Assembly (NCBI GenBank): GCA_964393115.1
Contig: CAYMST010000193.1
Location: forward strand, 1 to 9,344
Origin: CAYMST01 sp964393115
Lineage (GTDB): Bacteria > Bacteroidota > Bacteroidia > Cytophagales > Cyclobacteriaceae
Length of the DNA: 9,344 nucleotides
Reading direction: 5' to 3'
The notes under the pieces were generated by a model. The model had not been told where the DNA came from. It ran no database searches and was given only the letters and a program-made list of their open reading frames with translations. A program made the position numbers and the translations under genes. Within the stretch, counting starts at the first letter, position 1, and every line of letters begins with the position of its first letter. Shown here piece by piece: positions 6,723 to 9,344 of this stretch.

Positions 6723-7134
6723 GAGCGTATTTTTTGATAAAATGATGGGAACCTAGAGCTTATTTGAGGTGCGTTCAAAGTCCAGATTTTAAAGGCTGAG
6801 TGAAGCGCTCACGACGGTTTCTGATCCATACTCGTAGTAGGTTACTTAATACCGTTATGATAAAACACACTCTCTAGTGCTTTGAACTCAACAGTATCTA
6901 AATCGTCCCCTTATGCGATTTCATGGTTTTTGACATGTCATTAAGTTTTGATTCTCGACTGCTTTTGGGTTAGATTTGATAGATCTAGATTCGTCTGACG
7001 GAAAGGCTTTACATTCTCAAAAAGCTTACCTGCTGCTACTTCTTATCACGTTTGAAAGTTACACGTTAAAGGTGTGCTTACTGCTGATAGATGCGAATAC
7101 GAGTCTGGATACTAAGGGAAACGAATGATCTGAT
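6723..7134. other. 412-nt intergenic region without a recognisable gene
   Basis: No convincing open reading frame, tRNA or other RNA gene is seen on either strand. A classical intrinsic terminator for the oxidative operon is not apparent. The only structures after the esterase stop are weak: an interrupted stem pairing GAACCT (6750-6755) with AGGT...GTTC (6767-6776), and a 4-bp stem GTGA/TCAC around 6799-6812, neither followed by a T-tract. The main identifiable element is the promoter candidate at 6947-6978. The leader from there to the next ATG is about 150 nt long. Confidence 0.6.
6947..6978 (+). promoter_or_regulatory. Candidate Bacteroidota promoter (TTTG-N20-TAGATTTG) for the TolC-like gene
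   Basis: TTTG at 6947-6950 is followed after exactly 20 nt by TAGATTTG at 6971-6978, a full match to the TTTG / TAnnTTTG promoter consensus of Bacteroidota. It is correctly oriented and would start transcription around 6985, giving a leader of about 150 nt before the ATG at 7135. The 8-bp palindrome TAGATCTA (6980-6987) sits at the expected start site and could be an operator. The consensus is short, so chance occurrence is possible. Confidence 0.5.
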
Positions 7135-9344
7135 ATGAAGAGTAGCCGCAAACTGACAGTACCTGAGTGTTCATTGGCTGATGCAACACTACACTGTCTT
7201 CTAAGTTTCTTTTTGATTGTTTTATGGGGTATGCCTCAAAAACTAGAAGCCCAAAAGCGTCAACTAGAAATAGGGATTTTGGGTGACGAGTTTACTTCTG
7301 AGACGGATAGTCTTTTGATTTTAATTGAAAGAGAAATCAAGTCGGTCGTGGGAGAGGATGCAGATTTATCGTTTCCAAGAAATTTCATGCTAGAAAGTCA
7401 CTTTGACCCTGATCAGTCCAGCAGAAATTATAACCAGCTTGTTGAAAAGGGCTGCGATATCGTATTAGTCTTCGGCATAGCCGATTACGTAGTGCTATCC
7501 CAAAAAGAAGAATTTGCAGTTCCGACAATAATTTTTGGAGGAGCACCAGATGATTTTTCAAAACCATCTTCCAAAAAGCGCAAAAACCTGGCTCTTCTAA
7601 CAGATACGCACACCATTGTTAAAGATTTAAATGACTTAAAGAGTTTCTATGCTTATAAATCAGTGGCTATTGCGTTGGAGCAAGCGTTGGTGACCAATTT
7701 TAATGTGGAGGCAGCACTTTCAAGTCAGCTTAATGGAATGGACTACCGTGTAGTCCCATTCAGAAATCTGGATGACATCTTAAATGGAATTGGTGAAGAG
7801 GAAGCCTTTTACCTAGGAGGAGGATTTTTGCTTGCAGATGATGAAATTAAGAAGTTATCGAATGAGCTGATAGATAGAAAAATCCCTTCCTTCACCTCTA
7901 CGGGTTTCTATGATGTGGAATTAGGGCTAATGGCAACAAATCAACCCGCTACCACGGTTGATCAGTTGTTTCGTCGGATTGCACTTACCGTTGAATCGAT
8001 CGTGAACGGGATGGACCCCTCAGAACTTTCGTCTGATTTTGCGCGACAAGAGCAGCTTAGCATTAATGTTGAAACGGCTTCCAAACTTGGTCTACAGCTC
8101 CGGTTTAGTCAAATGGCAGCTACCAATATCGTTGGGGATGTCTCCAAACTGGAAGTTGATAAGACTTATAACTTAAAAGAAATCATGCTAGAGGCTATTG
8201 GAAAGAATTTAGCCCTGCAATCCAGTAAAAAGAATATTGACTTAGCAGAGCAAGATGTTAAGACCGCCAAGAGTAACTACCTTCCGAATGTAAGCGCATC
8301 GGCTACTGGAAGTTACGTGGATCCTGCTCTGGCCGAGGTATCCAATGGGCAAAACCCGGAGATCTCCACTACCGGAAATATTACATTGAGCCAAACGGTC
8401 TATTCGGCTGCTGCTTCCGCAAATATTAAGATCCAAAAAGAACTCAAGGAAGCACAACGAGAAACCTACAATACCGATAAACTGGACGCAATTTTTAATG
8501 CGGCCAACGCTTATTTTAATATTCTTTTGGTCAAATCTAATCTTCAAATCAATGAGCGTAATCTAGATGTTACCGAGCGTAACTTAGAGCTAGCGGAGCA
8601 ACGCTTTGAGGCAGGAGAAGCTGGAAAGTCGGATATTCTAAGATTTAAGAGTCAGCGCGCCCAAAACACCCAGTCTTTGATCGAGGTGTCCAACCAATTG
8701 AATCAAGCACTCATATCACTTAATCAGCAGCTCAATTACCCGTTGGATAGAAAAGTGAGTGTAGAAGACCCCGAGCTAGGCGTTGGCTTATTTGAACGTT
8801 ACAACTATGATCAGGTCATTGAGTTACTGGACAATCCGTTAACTGCGAAACCGTTTGTTTCCTTTTTGGTGCAAGAAGCGAAGATTAATGCTCCTGAACT
8901 TAAGGCATTGGGCTATAGTGTAAAGGCTACCAATTTAAGTTATGCGTTGGCGCAAAAAGGTCGTTTTCTTCCTACCGTTGCTTTGCAGGGACAGTATGTG
9001 AGAAACTTTAGCAGAAGCGGAGCAGGTTCCGAGTTTCCAGTTGGTTTTCCTGCCATACCCGACGGGTACTATACCGCTGGGGTGAGTGTAAGCATTCCTC
9101 TTTTCCAGCAGAACCAACAAAACATAAATCGCCAAACTGCTCAGGTACAGCTGGATCAGCTAGGAATCAATCAACAACATATCAATTTGAGTATTGAACA
9201 GGCCGTCAACAATGCGGTCCTTCAGCTTACTAATCAGATCGCTAACATTGAACTCTCCAAGGTTTCTGAAGAAGCGGCAGGAGAGAGTTTGGAACTAACC
9301 CAAGAATCATATGCACAAGGAGCGGTAAACCGAGTTCAGCTCAT
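7135..9344 (+). CDS. Exported TolC-family outer-membrane protein with N-terminal ABC-substrate-binding-like domain (partial, 3' end outside window)
   Basis: The frame is open from the ATG at 7135 to the window end (736 residues seen); an in-frame TGA at 7126 fixes this as the earliest ATG. Residues 1-39 look like a signal peptide, with a hydrophobic core LLSFFLIVLWG and probable cleavage near E-A39. Residues about 43-330 resemble the periplasmic ABC-substrate-binding fold: an initial IGILGDEF strand, DIVLVFGIADYV, IIFGGAPDDF, and a closing LSINVETASKLGLQL typical of that family's C-terminal end. From about 345 a TolC/outer-membrane efflux domain follows, with long Gln/Asn-rich helices, a first repeat over 345-545 (including NAANAYFNILLVKSNLQINE) and a second repeat beginning near 583, where FLPTVALQGQYVRN and AGVSVSIPLFQQ mark membrane beta strands. 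It should sit in the outer membrane with the extra domain in the periplasm, acting in export together with an inner-membrane pump probably encoded further right. The ligand of the fused domain is unknown. A possible AAGGGA lies 15 nt before the ATG. Confidence 0.88.
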   Translation, partial: MKSSRKLTVPECSLADATLHCLLSFFLIVLWGMPQKLEAQKRQLEIGILGDEFTSETDSLLILIEREIKSVVGEDADLSFPRNFMLESHFDPDQSSRNYNQLVEKGCDIVLVFGIADYVVLSQKEEFAVPTIIFGGAPDDFSKPSSKKRKNLALLTDTHTIVKDLNDLKSFYAYKSVAIALEQALVTNFNVEAALSSQLNGMDYRVVPFRNLDDILNGIGEEEAFYLGGGFLLADDEIKKLSNELIDRKIPSFTSTGFYDVELGLMATNQPATTVDQLFRRIALTVESIVNGMDPSELSSDFARQEQLSINVETASKLGLQLRFSQMAATNIVGDVSKLEVDKTYNLKEIMLEAIGKNLALQSSKKNIDLAEQDVKTAKSNYLPNVSASATGSYVDPALAEVSNGQNPEISTTGNITLSQTVYSAAASANIKIQKELKEAQRETYNTDKLDAIFNAANAYFNILLVKSNLQINERNLDVTERNLELAEQRFEAGEAGKSDILRFKSQRAQNTQSLIEVSNQLNQALISLNQQLNYPLDRKVSVEDPELGVGLFERYNYDQVIELLDNPLTAKPFVSFLVQEAKINAPELKALGYSVKATNLSYALAQKGRFLPTVALQGQYVRNFSRSGAGSEFPVGFPAIPDGYYTAGVSVSIPLFQQNQQNINRQTAQVQLDQLGINQQHINLSIEQAVNNAVLQLTNQIANIELSKVSEEAAGESLELTQESYAQGAVNRVQL

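Noticed and set aside
6556..6756. 66-codon plus-strand frame overlapping the esterase 3' end
   Set aside because: It is out of frame with the esterase, whose catalytic Asp and His lie in the same stretch; no domain or start signal supports it.
6841..6900. Possible small RNA or tRNA-like folding in the gap after the esterase
   Set aside because: Only short 4-5 bp complementarities (for example CACT/AGTG) are present, with no cloverleaf, conserved T-loop or terminator.
8242..8547. 101-codon minus-strand open frame inside the TolC-like gene
   Set aside because: It lies opposite an uninterrupted, domain-supported frame and has no family features of its own.

Overview
The window looks like a chromosomal segment of a member of the Bacteroidota, probably a marine or soil Cytophagales/Flammeovirgaceae-type bacterium (lineage is inference). 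The signs are moderate GC, A/T-rich translation starts without convincing Shine-Dalgarno sequences, promoter-like boxes of the Bacteroidota type (TTTG and TAnnTTTG), and a TolC-family protein fused to a binding-protein-like domain. No tRNA, rRNA, CRISPR array, insertion sequence or other mobile element was seen.

Left part (91-2048, minus strand): an AraC-family regulator with an N-terminal cupin domain, followed 17 nt downstream by a mutarotase-like (galactose mutarotase fold) protein. The two are probably one transcript.

Centre (2212-6722, plus strand): a tightly packed four-gene cluster divergent from the regulator. It encodes (1) a 482-residue ferritin-like protein whose C-terminal half has the spacing of a carboxylate-bridged diiron site; (2) a ferredoxin-NAD(P)H reductase with an FAD domain, an NAD domain and a C-terminal plant-type [2Fe-2S] domain, the architecture of PaaE-like oxygenase reductases; (3) a zinc alcohol dehydrogenase resembling class III/formaldehyde dehydrogenases; and (4) an esterase-D-type serine hydrolase. 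Genes 2-4 are separated by 0 and 5 nt; genes 1 and 2 by 72 nt that contain a strong stem-loop.

Taken together, this reads as an inducible oxidative catabolic cassette. An uncharacterised diiron oxygenase would be fed electrons by its own reductase. The dehydrogenase and the hydrolase would process the alcohol/aldehyde product, possibly formaldehyde released by O- or N-demethylation. The mutarotase-like protein suggests a carbohydrate-type substrate. The parts are visible; the reaction and substrate are inference.

Right part (6723-9344): a 412-nt non-coding gap with a good Bacteroidota-type promoter candidate, then an open reading frame that runs off the window end. It encodes an exported protein joining an ABC-substrate-binding-like domain to a TolC-type outer-membrane efflux domain. 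It appears to be a separate transcription unit.
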